64,000 nucleotides of DNA from assembly GCA_017449265.1 (NCBI GenBank), contig JAFSJW010000017.1, positions 21,686-85,685 on the forward strand, given 5' to 3'. The translations under genes were made by a program, and so were the position numbers. This stretch comes from Treponema sp. (GTDB lineage: Bacteria > Spirochaetota > Spirochaetia > Treponematales > Treponemataceae). Numbering within the stretch: the first letter of the stretch is position 1; every line of letters starts with the position of its first letter. The notes beneath the pieces are model-generated. The model saw only the letters and a list, made by a program, of their open reading frames with translations, searched no databases and was not told where the DNA came from. Shown here piece after piece: positions 42,439-49,680 of the stretch.

Positions 42439-43668
42439 ATGCAGGAATTTTCAAAAAGGGCTACTCAGAAAATCTCAAAGCTGTCCGACTCGCAGATTCA
42501 GTCGATTATTGCAGAGATTACAGGCGAGAACGAAATGCTAGATTCTGTTTTTCAGTCCGTTTCGACCGGGCTTATGGTTATATCGACGGATTTCCGCCTG
42601 AGAAAAATAAACAAGAGTGCGGAGCGTTATGTTCCGTTTTCGATGAATCCTGAGGAGCCTAAGTCTGAAAGTTTTTTTATCTGGGAGATAATAAGCAACG
42701 AGGAAATCGCGTCATTTCTGAAAACGAGCTTTGAGTCCAAGAAAACGAATGTGAGCGAAGAATTCTCCGTAACATTCGGGGATGAAACGCGCTTCGTGGA
42801 TGTTTCTATAACGCCGTTCGCGCAGAACAAAAACCTTGCAGGCTCTATTGTGCGCATTGAGGATTTGACCGAGAAGCGCAGGCAGGAAGTCCTTTTGCAC
42901 CGTATGGAAGCGATGTCGGGGCTTACGAACATTGCGGCGAGCGTGGCACATGAGATAAAGAATCCGCTTGGCGCGATAAGCGTGCATATACAGCTTATTC
43001 AAAAAGCAGTCAGGAAAAGACGGGATTCGGACGGGAAACTTCCTGACCAGAAATTCCTTGAGAATTATCTTGATGTAGTGAATCAGGAAATTGACAGACT
43101 CAACAAAATCGTGGTGAATTTTCTCACTGCCGTCCGCCCGATTTCAGTTCGGCTTGAGCTTGTTAATCCTGACAAAATCATCGATGAGCTTCTTTCTTTT
43201 TTCATGGCAGAATTTGACGATAAGAAAATTTCTGTGGAGAAGAAACTTTGCGGGAATGAGAAAATTATGATTGATGAAAAATTTTTTCGTGAGGTCATAG
43301 TAAATCTTGCCCAGAACGCAGTTGCAGCAATCCTTGAAAAGCGCGAAGGGGAGCTTGGCGCGTTCGGGGTTTTTACTGGCGTTATCAGGATAAGCTCGTT
43401 CGTCAAAGACGGAATGTACACTGTTTTGTTCATGGATAACGGAATCGGGATGAATGACGAAGCTCGCCGCCGCGTGTTTGAGCCGTATTTTACGACCAAA
43501 GCTGACGGGACGGGGCTTGGAATGGCGATGAGCTACAAGATAATCAAGGAATTCAACGGTGATATTGCTGTAAATTCTGAGCGTGACAAAGGGACTGAGT
43601 TCGTCATAAAAATTCCCGTTCCTCAGAAAAGCACTGCTCTCCTTACTTTTTGCGAAGGTGAAAAATGA
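42439..43668 (+). CDS. NtrB/AtoS-type sensor histidine kinase
   Basis: A 409-residue cytoplasmic kinase with no membrane segment. Residues about 30-145 form a PAS domain (SVFQSVSTGLMVISTDFRLRKINKSAERYV). The dimerisation/phosphoacceptor domain has SVAHEIKNPLGAISVHIQLI with His171. The ATPase domain has the N box (VNLAQNAVAAI), G1 (MDNGIGMNDEARRRVFEPYFTTKADGTGLGMAM) and a G2-type KGTEFVI. It overlaps the response-regulator gene by 4 nt. A soluble PAS kinase paired with a sigma-54 activator senses an intracellular cue, as NtrB does; the signal is unknown. Confidence 0.92.
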   Translation: MQEFSKRATQKISKLSDSQIQSIIAEITGENEMLDSVFQSVSTGLMVISTDFRLRKINKSAERYVPFSMNPEEPKSESFFIWEIISNEEIASFLKTSFESKKTNVSEEFSVTFGDETRFVDVSITPFAQNKNLAGSIVRIEDLTEKRRQEVLLHRMEAMSGLTNIAASVAHEIKNPLGAISVHIQLIQKAVRKRRDSDGKLPDQKFLENYLDVVNQEIDRLNKIVVNFLTAVRPISVRLELVNPDKIIDELLSFFMAEFDDKKISVEKKLCGNEKIMIDEKFFREVIVNLAQNAVAAILEKREGELGAFGVFTGVIRISSFVKDGMYTVLFMDNGIGMNDEARRRVFEPYFTTKADGTGLGMAMSYKIIKEFNGDIAVNSERDKGTEFVIKIPVPQKSTALLTFCEGEK

Positions 43669-45035
43669 AATTTACGATTCTGATTATAGATGATGAGAAA
43701 AATCTGCGAGAGGGAATAGCCGCTGACTTTGAGATGGACGGCTACAATGTAAAGCTTGCGGCGAACGGAAAGGAAGGACTTGAGCTGATAGAAAAAGGCG
43801 ACATAGACCTTGTGATAACGGATCTTCGTATGCCTGGGAGCGTGAGCGGCGAGGAGGTTCTTCGCCGCGTGACCTCAGAGATGCCTGGAATTCCTGTCAT
43901 CGTGCTGACTGGCCACGGGTCAATTGATGCTGCCGTAAATGCGATGCAAAACGGGGCTTTCAATTTCTTGACGAAGCCGCTGAACTTAACCCAGCTTGAG
44001 ATGAATGTGAAGCGCGCTCTTGAGGGACGGGAGCTTAGGTTGAGCCACCAAAGCCTTTTGAAGCAGGTTGAGGAGGCAAAAACTACTTCTGTAATTGGAA
44101 AAAGCCTTGCGATGCAGAATGTTATGAAGCTCGTGCAAAAAGTCGCAGGCTCTAAAGTGAGCGTGCTTGTGACAGGGGAGAGCGGCGTGGGAAAAGAAGT
44201 TATTGCCGATGCGCTTCACAAACTTTCTCCGAGAAAAGACAAGCCTATGATAAAAGTTCATTGCGCGGCCCTGAGCGAGAGCCTTCTTGAGAGCGAGCTT
44301 TTTGGTCACGAGAAAGGCGCGTTCACAGGAGCTGAGACTATGCACAAAGGTAAATTCGAGCTTGCTCACGGCGGCACGATTTTCCTTGATGAAATAGGCG
44401 AGATAAACATGAGCACTCAGGTAAAGCTTCTGCGCGTGCTGCAGGAAAGACAGTTCGAGCGCGTGGGCGGCGAGCAGGTAATAGATGTGGATGTGCGCGT
44501 TATTGCCGCAACGAACAGAAAACTTGAGGATGAGGTTAAGGCTGGTCGTTTCCGCGAGGATTTGTATTTCAGGCTGAACGGGGTGGAGCTTGTGATTCCT
44601 CCGCTCAGAGAGCGCAAGGACGACATTCCTCTTCTTGTGCATGAGTTTTTGTCGCGGTACAATAAGGAGAACGGAAAGAGCGTCAAGGGCTTTTCTTCTG
44701 CCGCAAAGTCTGCTGTCTACGGATATGACTGGCCTGGAAACATCAGGGAGCTTCAGCATTGCGTTGAGATTGCTGTAGTAATGGCAGGCGGGGATGAGAT
44801 TCAGCTTGAGGATTTGCCTCCGAGCGTTAGGAAAGGCTCTCGCACAAGGACGATTTCAATTCCCGTGGGAATCCCGATTTCCGAGGCGGAGAAAATCATA
44901 ATTCAGGAGAACTTGAGCTTCAACAACGGGAACAAGTCCAAGACGGCGGACATACTCGGAATAGGGCGCAAGACGCTCCACAGAAAACTTCTGGAGTACG
45001 GGCTTGAGGGCGACGGCGAAAATGGAGCGACATAA
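43665..45035 (+). CDS. Sigma-54-dependent response regulator, NtrC/AtoC type
   Basis: A 456-residue activator. Receiver at 1-120 with the acidic pair IDDEK, phospho-acceptor Asp53 (VITDLRMPG) and Lys in FLTKPLN. AAA+ domain with Walker A TGESGVGKEV, the sigma-54 contact loop GAFTGA (in KGAFTGAETMHKG), Walker B TIFLDEIGEI and the R-finger region. A Fis-type helix-turn-helix lies at the end (NNGNKSKTADILGIGRKTLHRKLLEYGL). It implies an RpoN in the genome. It is co-transcribed with the sensor kinase; its target promoters were not identified here. Confidence 0.95.
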   Translation: MKFTILIIDDEKNLREGIAADFEMDGYNVKLAANGKEGLELIEKGDIDLVITDLRMPGSVSGEEVLRRVTSEMPGIPVIVLTGHGSIDAAVNAMQNGAFNFLTKPLNLTQLEMNVKRALEGRELRLSHQSLLKQVEEAKTTSVIGKSLAMQNVMKLVQKVAGSKVSVLVTGESGVGKEVIADALHKLSPRKDKPMIKVHCAALSESLLESELFGHEKGAFTGAETMHKGKFELAHGGTIFLDEIGEINMSTQVKLLRVLQERQFERVGGEQVIDVDVRVIAATNRKLEDEVKAGRFREDLYFRLNGVELVIPPLRERKDDIPLLVHEFLSRYNKENGKSVKGFSSAAKSAVYGYDWPGNIRELQHCVEIAVVMAGGDEIQLEDLPPSVRKGSRTRTISIPVGIPISEAEKIIIQENLSFNNGNKSKTADILGIGRKTLHRKLLEYGLEGDGENGAT

Positions 45036-45066
45036 AACTTATTTCTGCTTTTTATCCTACCCGCTA

Positions 45067-45095
45067 TTGATTAAAAATCTCTGATTTGATATATT
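45067..45095 (+). promoter_or_regulatory. Sigma-70 promoter of tRNA-Arg
   Basis: TTGATT at 45067-45072, a 17-nt spacer, and TATATT at 45090-45095, 9 nt before the tRNA. Confidence 0.7.
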
Positions 45096-45104
45096 TATGT
45101 TAAT

Positions 45105-45179
45105 GAGATTGTAGCTCAGCTGGATTAGAGCATCTGCCTTCTAAGCAGAGGGTCGCCCGTTCGAGTCGGGCCAGTCTCA
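45105..45179 (+). tRNA. tRNA-Arg (anticodon TCT)
   Basis: Acceptor GAGATTG pairs with CAGTCTC. The anticodon loop CTTCTAA carries TCT. The T-arm is GCCCG TTCGAGT CGGGC and the discriminator is A. It reads AGA/AGG codons. CCA is not encoded. Confidence 0.95.
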
Positions 45180-45180
45180 T

Positions 45181-45216
45181 AGCCGACTGTGTTTTATGCG
45201 CTGTCGGCTTTTTTTT
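45181..45216 (+). terminator. Terminator of tRNA-Arg
   Basis: The stem AGCCGAC (45181-45187) with GTCGGCT (45203-45209) is followed by a T run to 45216. Confidence 0.8.
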
Positions 45217-45543
45217 GCAACTCTACAAAAAAATATCAATACTGCCATAATTTCTGTTTTACAGAAGTATATCCAGCCATCGCGGAACACGGATTCCCCT
45301 GAAATAAAGGACATAGCCTTCTATTTTCAGGAGGAGGAGCGCAGAAATCACTGCCCATAGCCGCCAAGCCGATTTTGCCAAGATTGTCGGACAGTTTGGC
45401 TGCGAGAAGAATTTTCAATTTTCATTTGACAGCAAGAATTTCTAGTGATAGCATATTAATATATTAAAATATTAGTATATCAATTCAGGATGAAAATCGT
45501 TCAGATTGATACTATTTTTCATATAAAATTGGAGGATATTTTT
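45217..45543 (+). other. 327-bp intergenic region ahead of dctP
   Basis: No convincing gene. A 60-codon minus-strand reading (45236-45418) has only a TTG start, no ribosome binding site and no family resemblance. The right end holds the dctP promoter and operator (45426-45476) and the ribosome binding site GGAGG at about 45531. Confidence 0.6.
45426..45476 (+). promoter_or_regulatory. dctP promoter with overlapping operator candidate
   Basis: TTGACA at 45426-45431 and TAGCAT at 45449-45454 (17-nt spacer) are followed directly by the 18-nt element ATATATTAAAATATTAGT (45459-45476). That element recurs exactly at 46642-46659 ahead of dctQ. An element at the transcription start suggests repression, plausibly by the GntR-type protein encoded at 48760. 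Confidence 0.55.
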
Positions 45544-46566
45544 ATGAAAAAAACTTTTGTTGCTGCTGCTTGCGCTGTTCTTGCCGCAGGTATTGCTTTT
45601 ACAGGTTGCAATAAAAACAAGAAAGAGGGTGCAGCCGAAGCCCCAAAGGCAGAAGAGAAAAAAATGGTTCTTCGCTATGCAGAGAACCAGCCGCAGGATT
45701 ATCCAACCACGAAAGCCGCTTACAAATTCGCAGAGCTTGTAGAGCAGCGTACTAACGGACGAATTCATATCGATGTTTATCACGGCGGACAGCTTGGTGA
45801 CGAAAAATCTGTAATTGAGCAGCTTCAGTTCGGAGCTATCGACTTTACGCGCGTTTCACTTTCACCGCTTTCAGAATTTGACAAAGGTCTTAATGTTCTT
45901 CAGCTTCCGTACCTTTACAAAGATGCCGCTCAGATGTGGCGTGTTCTTGAAGGCGATATCGGAGAGAAGTTCCTTAAGGGCGTAGAAAAAGCCGGTCTTG
46001 TTGGTCTTTCTTGGTTCGATGCTGGTGCGCGCAACTTCTACAACAGTAAACGCCCGATTACGAAACTTTCAGATTTGAAAGGTCTCAAAATCCGCGTTCA
46101 GGAATCGAAACTTATGATGGGAATGGTTGCTGCACTTGGTGCAAGCGCAACTCCAATGGCTTACGGAGAGGTTTACTCAGGATTGCAGACTGGCGTTATC
46201 GATGGAGCTGAGAACAACTGGCCTTCTTACGATTCAGTTTCTCACTATGAGGTTGCTAAGTACTTTGTTCTTGACGAGCATACGCGCGTTCCTGAGATGC
46301 AGATGGTTTCAAAAATCACTTGGGACAAATTCTCTCCTGAGGACCAGAAAATCATCAAGGCTGCTGCTCTTGAATCTGCAAAGCTTGAGCGTGAGCTTTG
46401 GGCTGAGAAAGAAGGTGTTTCTGAGGCAAAAGTCAAGGCAGCTGGTTCTGTAATCACAGCGCTTGAGCCTGGCGAGAAAGAGAAGTTCCAGCAGGCAATG
46501 GCTCCGCTCTACACAGAGTTCGGTGCTGGCTACGAGAGCATTATCAAAGAAATCCAGTCTAAATAA
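45544..46566 (+). CDS. dctP: TRAP transporter solute-binding lipoprotein DctP
   Basis: A 340-residue extracytoplasmic binding protein. The start is at 45544, 8 nt after TTGGAGGAT. Lipoprotein signal with lipobox AFTGC at residue 22, then a charged linker. The DctP fold is clear: YHGGQLGDEKSVIEQLQFGAIDF, LPYLYKD, WFDAGARNFYNSKRPI, LKGLKIRVQES, MAYGEVYSGLQTGVIDGAENNWPSY. The arginine of the LKIRV motif, which pairs with the ligand carboxylate, is present, so an organic acid is likely. First gene of dctP-dctQ-dctM. Confidence 0.95.
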   Translation: MKKTFVAAACAVLAAGIAFTGCNKNKKEGAAEAPKAEEKKMVLRYAENQPQDYPTTKAAYKFAELVEQRTNGRIHIDVYHGGQLGDEKSVIEQLQFGAIDFTRVSLSPLSEFDKGLNVLQLPYLYKDAAQMWRVLEGDIGEKFLKGVEKAGLVGLSWFDAGARNFYNSKRPITKLSDLKGLKIRVQESKLMMGMVAALGASATPMAYGEVYSGLQTGVIDGAENNWPSYDSVSHYEVAKYFVLDEHTRVPEMQMVSKITWDKFSPEDQKIIKAAALESAKLERELWAEKEGVSEAKVKAAGSVITALEPGEKEKFQQAMAPLYTEFGAGYESIIKEIQSK

Positions 46567-46574
46567 CAATTAGC

Positions 46575-46625
46575 AGGGATGCACGAAAAGAATGCAATGG
46601 TCATCTGATCGGCATCCCTATTTTT
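46575..46625 (+). terminator. Attenuator-like hairpin between dctP and dctQ
   Basis: AGGGATGC (46575-46582) pairs with GCATCCCT (46612-46619), followed by ATTTTTA. It is probably a partial terminator that gives more binding protein than permease. Confidence 0.6.
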
Positions 46626-46641
46626 ATGAAAAAATCCACTG

Positions 46642-46659
46642 ATATATTAAAATATTAGT
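46642..46659 (+). promoter_or_regulatory. Second copy of the dct 18-nt element
   Basis: Identical over 18 nt to 45459-45476. It lies 27 nt ahead of the dctQ start, after the attenuator hairpin. Confidence 0.55.
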
Positions 46660-46686
46660 GCCATCCAAAAATCTTTCAGGTACACA

Positions 46687-47340
46687 ATGAATATTTTTGA
46701 AAAGATTAAAACTTTTTTCGCGTCTGCCCCCGGCGAAATCTGCAAGCCTGGGTACAATGCGGCAGAAAAGGTCATATCTGCAATTACATTTGTCTTTGAC
46801 TGTGTTTACAGGTTTCTTCTTGAATTCTCAAAGCTCGTTATATTGCTGATTGTCATAATCGTAAGCTGTGAGGTCTTCGGACGGCTTGTCCTGCACAGGT
46901 CAATCATGTGGTCTGAGGAAGTCGCGCTTCTTCTGATGGTTTGGACGGCGTTTATTGCCATGGCCATCGGCGTTGAGAAAGGACTTCATATTTCCATCAC
47001 GCTTTTCTTCAATATGTTTCCGAAGCCAGTTCAGTTCGTGATTACAAAAATCAACACGCTCGCGACTATTTTCTTCGGCTACATTCTTGTCGCTTACGGA
47101 GTAAAGCTCGTTTCTATGACGATGAACAGTACTCTTCCTGCCACCCAGTGGCCTGCTGGAACGGCGTATATGATGATGCCTATAGGAGGCATTTTTATCA
47201 TCTATTTCGCGCTCCTTGATTTGTTCGGGGCTAAAAAATATCGCCACCTTGCGATTGAAGGCGAGTCAGGAACAGACAAAACTGACCAGCAAATCATTGA
47301 GGAAATGCGCGTAAGCAAGAAGGAGGAAGCTGGTGTTTGA
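46687..47340 (+). CDS. dctQ: TRAP transporter small permease DctQ
   Basis: A 217-residue membrane protein with four hydrophobic helices in the middle (residues about 37-175): LLEFSKLVILLIVIIVSCEVFGR, the conserved SIMWSEEVALLLMVWTAFIAMA, and MMMPIGGIFIIYFALLDL. N- and C-terminal tails are polar. The DctQ signature E-x-x-x-L-L-x-x-W is present. The ATG follows a weak AGG. The gene overlaps dctM by 8 nt. Confidence 0.92.
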   Translation: MNIFEKIKTFFASAPGEICKPGYNAAEKVISAITFVFDCVYRFLLEFSKLVILLIVIIVSCEVFGRLVLHRSIMWSEEVALLLMVWTAFIAMAIGVEKGLHISITLFFNMFPKPVQFVITKINTLATIFFGYILVAYGVKLVSMTMNSTLPATQWPAGTAYMMMPIGGIFIIYFALLDLFGAKKYRHLAIEGESGTDKTDQQIIEEMRVSKKEEAGV

Positions 47341-48637
47341 TCCAACCATTGCAATCTGGCTTTTGCTGGGAACTTTCGTATTTTTCATCTTAGTAAAGAT
47401 GCCTGTCACTTTCGCGCTGGCGGTATCTTCATGTATAACGCTCGTTTACTGCCATATTCCGCTTATGGCTTTTATTCAGCAGATGGGAAAAAGCATCAAT
47501 TCATTCAGTTTGATGGCAATTCCGTTTTTCGTCCTTTCTGGCGAAATCATGGGCGCGGGCGGTATCTCAGACCGATTGCTCAAGGCTGCGGATGCTGTTG
47601 TGGGACGGTTCAGGGGCGGATTCTCTTATGTAAATGTCCTTGGCTCAATGTTCTTCGGTCATCTTTCTGGCTCTGCAGTAGCCGATGTTTCATCGCTCGG
47701 CTCAATTGAAATCCCGATGATGGTGAAGGCTGGTTTTGACAGGGAATTCTCTGTAGCTGTAACGGTCGCAACAAGCTGTCAGGGCGTTTTGATTCCTCCA
47801 AGCCACAACATGATTATTTATTCAGTTGCGGCGGGCGGCGTTTCGGTGGGAGCGCTCTTTATGGCGGGGCTTGTTCCTGGCATTACGCTCGGAATCCTCT
47901 TTTTGGTGGTCTGCGCGATTCTGAGTGTCGTAAGGCATTACCCGAAAGGCGATGCTATGAGCTTCAAGCAGGTCATAAAAGTTTGTTTCGATGCTGTTTT
48001 GGCTTTGTTCACAGCTGTAATCATCTTGGTAGGAGTTACTGCCGGCTTCTTTACGGCAACTGAATCGGCGGCAATTGCCTGTATATATTCGTTCATAATA
48101 TCGGTCTTTGTCTACAAGGAGCTGAAAATCTCTCAGATGCCGCGACTTTTGATGAATACGGTCAAAACGCTTGCTATGGTGTTCTCTTTGATTGCGGCTG
48201 CAGGCGGCTTCGGTTACCTTCTTGCCCTTCTCAAAGTTCCGACGATGATAACGCAGGGCTTGCTGGCAATTTCAAGCAACAAGATTATCTTGCTTCTTCT
48301 GATTAACGTAATGCTCTTGCTCCTTGGCTGTGTTATGGATATGGCACCCCTTATTCTGATTGTTACCCCAATCCTTGCGCCTGTCGTTCAGCAGACTTGC
48401 GGAATGAGCCTTGTTCAGTTCGGTGTTATGTTGATTTTCAATCTTGCTATTGGCTTGTGTACTCCGCCTGTAGGCTCCGCGCTCTTCGTTGGTTGCGGTG
48501 TCGGTAAAATCAGTATTGAAAAGACTACAAAAGCTATGATTCCGTTCTATCTTACGATGATAGCAGGGCTTTTGCTCGTAACTTTTGTTCCTCAGGTTTC
48601 ATTGTTCTTGCCAAGGCTTTTGGGCTTTGCGGTCTAA
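47333..48637 (+). CDS. dctM: TRAP transporter large permease DctM
   Basis: A 434-residue sodium-coupled permease with about 12 hydrophobic segments. GTG start at 47333, 6 nt after AGGAGG. DctM motifs: AIPFFVLSGEIMGAGGISDRLLKAADAVVGRFRGGF, HLSGSAVADVSSLGSIEIPMM, GVLIPPSHNMIIYSV, and the C-terminal GLCTPPVGSALFVGC. With DctQ it forms the membrane complex that accepts ligand from DctP. Confidence 0.95.
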   Translation: MFDPTIAIWLLLGTFVFFILVKMPVTFALAVSSCITLVYCHIPLMAFIQQMGKSINSFSLMAIPFFVLSGEIMGAGGISDRLLKAADAVVGRFRGGFSYVNVLGSMFFGHLSGSAVADVSSLGSIEIPMMVKAGFDREFSVAVTVATSCQGVLIPPSHNMIIYSVAAGGVSVGALFMAGLVPGITLGILFLVVCAILSVVRHYPKGDAMSFKQVIKVCFDAVLALFTAVIILVGVTAGFFTATESAAIACIYSFIISVFVYKELKISQMPRLLMNTVKTLAMVFSLIAAAGGFGYLLALLKVPTMITQGLLAISSNKIILLLLINVMLLLLGCVMDMAPLILIVTPILAPVVQQTCGMSLVQFGVMLIFNLAIGLCTPPVGSALFVGCGVGKISIEKTTKAMIPFYLTMIAGLLLVTFVPQVSLFLPRLLGFAV

Positions 48638-48644
48638 TCTTTTT

Positions 48645-48694
48645 GTCATCGGGGCTGCCTGAAAGATTTAGGCAGCCCCGATGACTAAATCTTT
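48645..48694 (+). terminator. Terminator of the dct operon
   Basis: A perfect 16-bp stem (48645-48660 with 48670-48685) has a 9-nt loop and is followed by AAATCTTTT. The loop plus last stem base (AAAGATTTAG, 48662-48671) is also complementary to the sequence after the stem (CTAAATCTTT, 48685-48694), so an alternative fold is possible. Confidence 0.75.
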
Positions 48695-48759
48695 TCAATA
48701 CTAACTTGGCGATTTTAAAGGTTAATGCGTAGCTTATAGATTGGAACGGGAGGATTGTT

Positions 48760-49431
48760 TTGGCAGAATCAAAAGTTTCTGTGTATTATATGCTTCGCAG
48801 GTCGATTACGAATTTAGTTTACGCGCCCGGTCAAGTTCTGGACATAAACTCAATTTCCGATGAGCTTGGCGTTTCGCGTTCTCCTGTGCGCGACGCACTT
48901 CTTCGGCTTGCATCCGAGAAGCTTGTTAATGTTTTTCCGCAGAAAGGCACGCGCGTTTCTCTTTTGAACAGAAATATCATTTATCAGGAACGGTTCATGC
49001 GGATTACACTGGAGCTTGGAATCCTTGAGCAGTGCCTAAAGAACCTTTCTGACCCTGAGAAAAGACATGCTTTTGTAACGAAGCTGAAAGGACTTTTGCT
49101 TGCGCAGCATGCGAGCGTTCTTGACAATGATAAAATCGCGTTCCTGAAATATGATGATGATATGCATCATCTTTTGTATACTCAGGCTGAATGTGAATGG
49201 ATTTGGGAGACACTTGTTTCAAAGACCGGAAACGACCATCGGGTAAGACTCCTCAGCTACAAGACTTCAGGAATCTCGGAAAAAGTGAAAGTTGAGCACA
49301 AGGAATTAATCGATGCTATAAGCATCGGGGATATTGAGCTTGCGAAAAAACTGGATAGAAATCATCTTGAGCGTCTTTATGATGAAATCAATGTGCTCAG
49401 AGAATCTTTTCCTGAATATTTTGAGAAATAA
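48760..49431 (+). CDS. GntR-family regulator with FCD domain
   Basis: A 223-residue repressor-type protein. The start is TTG at 48760 with GGGAGG upstream. The winged helix is in residues 1-70 (LRRSITNLVYAPGQVLDINSISDELGVSRSPVRDALLRLASEKLVNVFPQKGTRVSLL). The FCD ligand/metal domain follows (ERFMRITLELGILEQCLKN, DDDMHHLLYTQAECEWIW, VKVEHKELIDAISIGDIELAKKLDRNHL). The D/H residues that bind metal in FCD proteins are present. Encoded just after the TRAP operon, it is the probable regulator of dctPQM, with an organic acid as likely effector. Confidence 0.92.
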   Translation: MAESKVSVYYMLRRSITNLVYAPGQVLDINSISDELGVSRSPVRDALLRLASEKLVNVFPQKGTRVSLLNRNIIYQERFMRITLELGILEQCLKNLSDPEKRHAFVTKLKGLLLAQHASVLDNDKIAFLKYDDDMHHLLYTQAECEWIWETLVSKTGNDHRVRLLSYKTSGISEKVKVEHKELIDAISIGDIELAKKLDRNHLERLYDEINVLRESFPEYFEK

Positions 49432-49571
49432 TAGAGCTGTTCGGAAATTCTTTGAGCTTGCGGCAGCTTCGTTGTCTGCACAAGTCGTCAAGTTTTTCAG
49501 TCTAAAACCTTGCAAAACTTGCATTCTTTTAAGGTTCGTGTTCGGAAAACTGATTTTTCCGAACATGTCTA
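49432..49571. repeat. Composite copy of the 39-nt palindromic repeat (copy 4)
   Basis: One half element TAGAGCTGTTCGGAAA (49432-49447) starts directly after the GntR stop. A complete but degenerate 39-nt copy (49533-49571, core GTTCGGAAAACTG with TTTTTCCGAAC) ends the segment. The 140 bp are thus bounded by inverted TAGAGCTGTTCGGAAA / TTTCCGAACATGTCTA ends, like a small non-autonomous element. Confidence 0.65.
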
Positions 49572-49680
49572 ATATGGTAAAAAACGAAATATACGAGAAG
49601 TTGGGTTATGAAGCTGAATCTTTCTGCTTATCGTGCTAATTTTCTCTTTGATATTGATTCGTTCAAAATTTTTTTAGAAA

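Noticed and set aside
45236..45418. 60-codon minus-strand gene upstream of dctP
   Set aside because: TTG start, no ribosome binding site, no recognisable domain; it lies in a regulatory gap.
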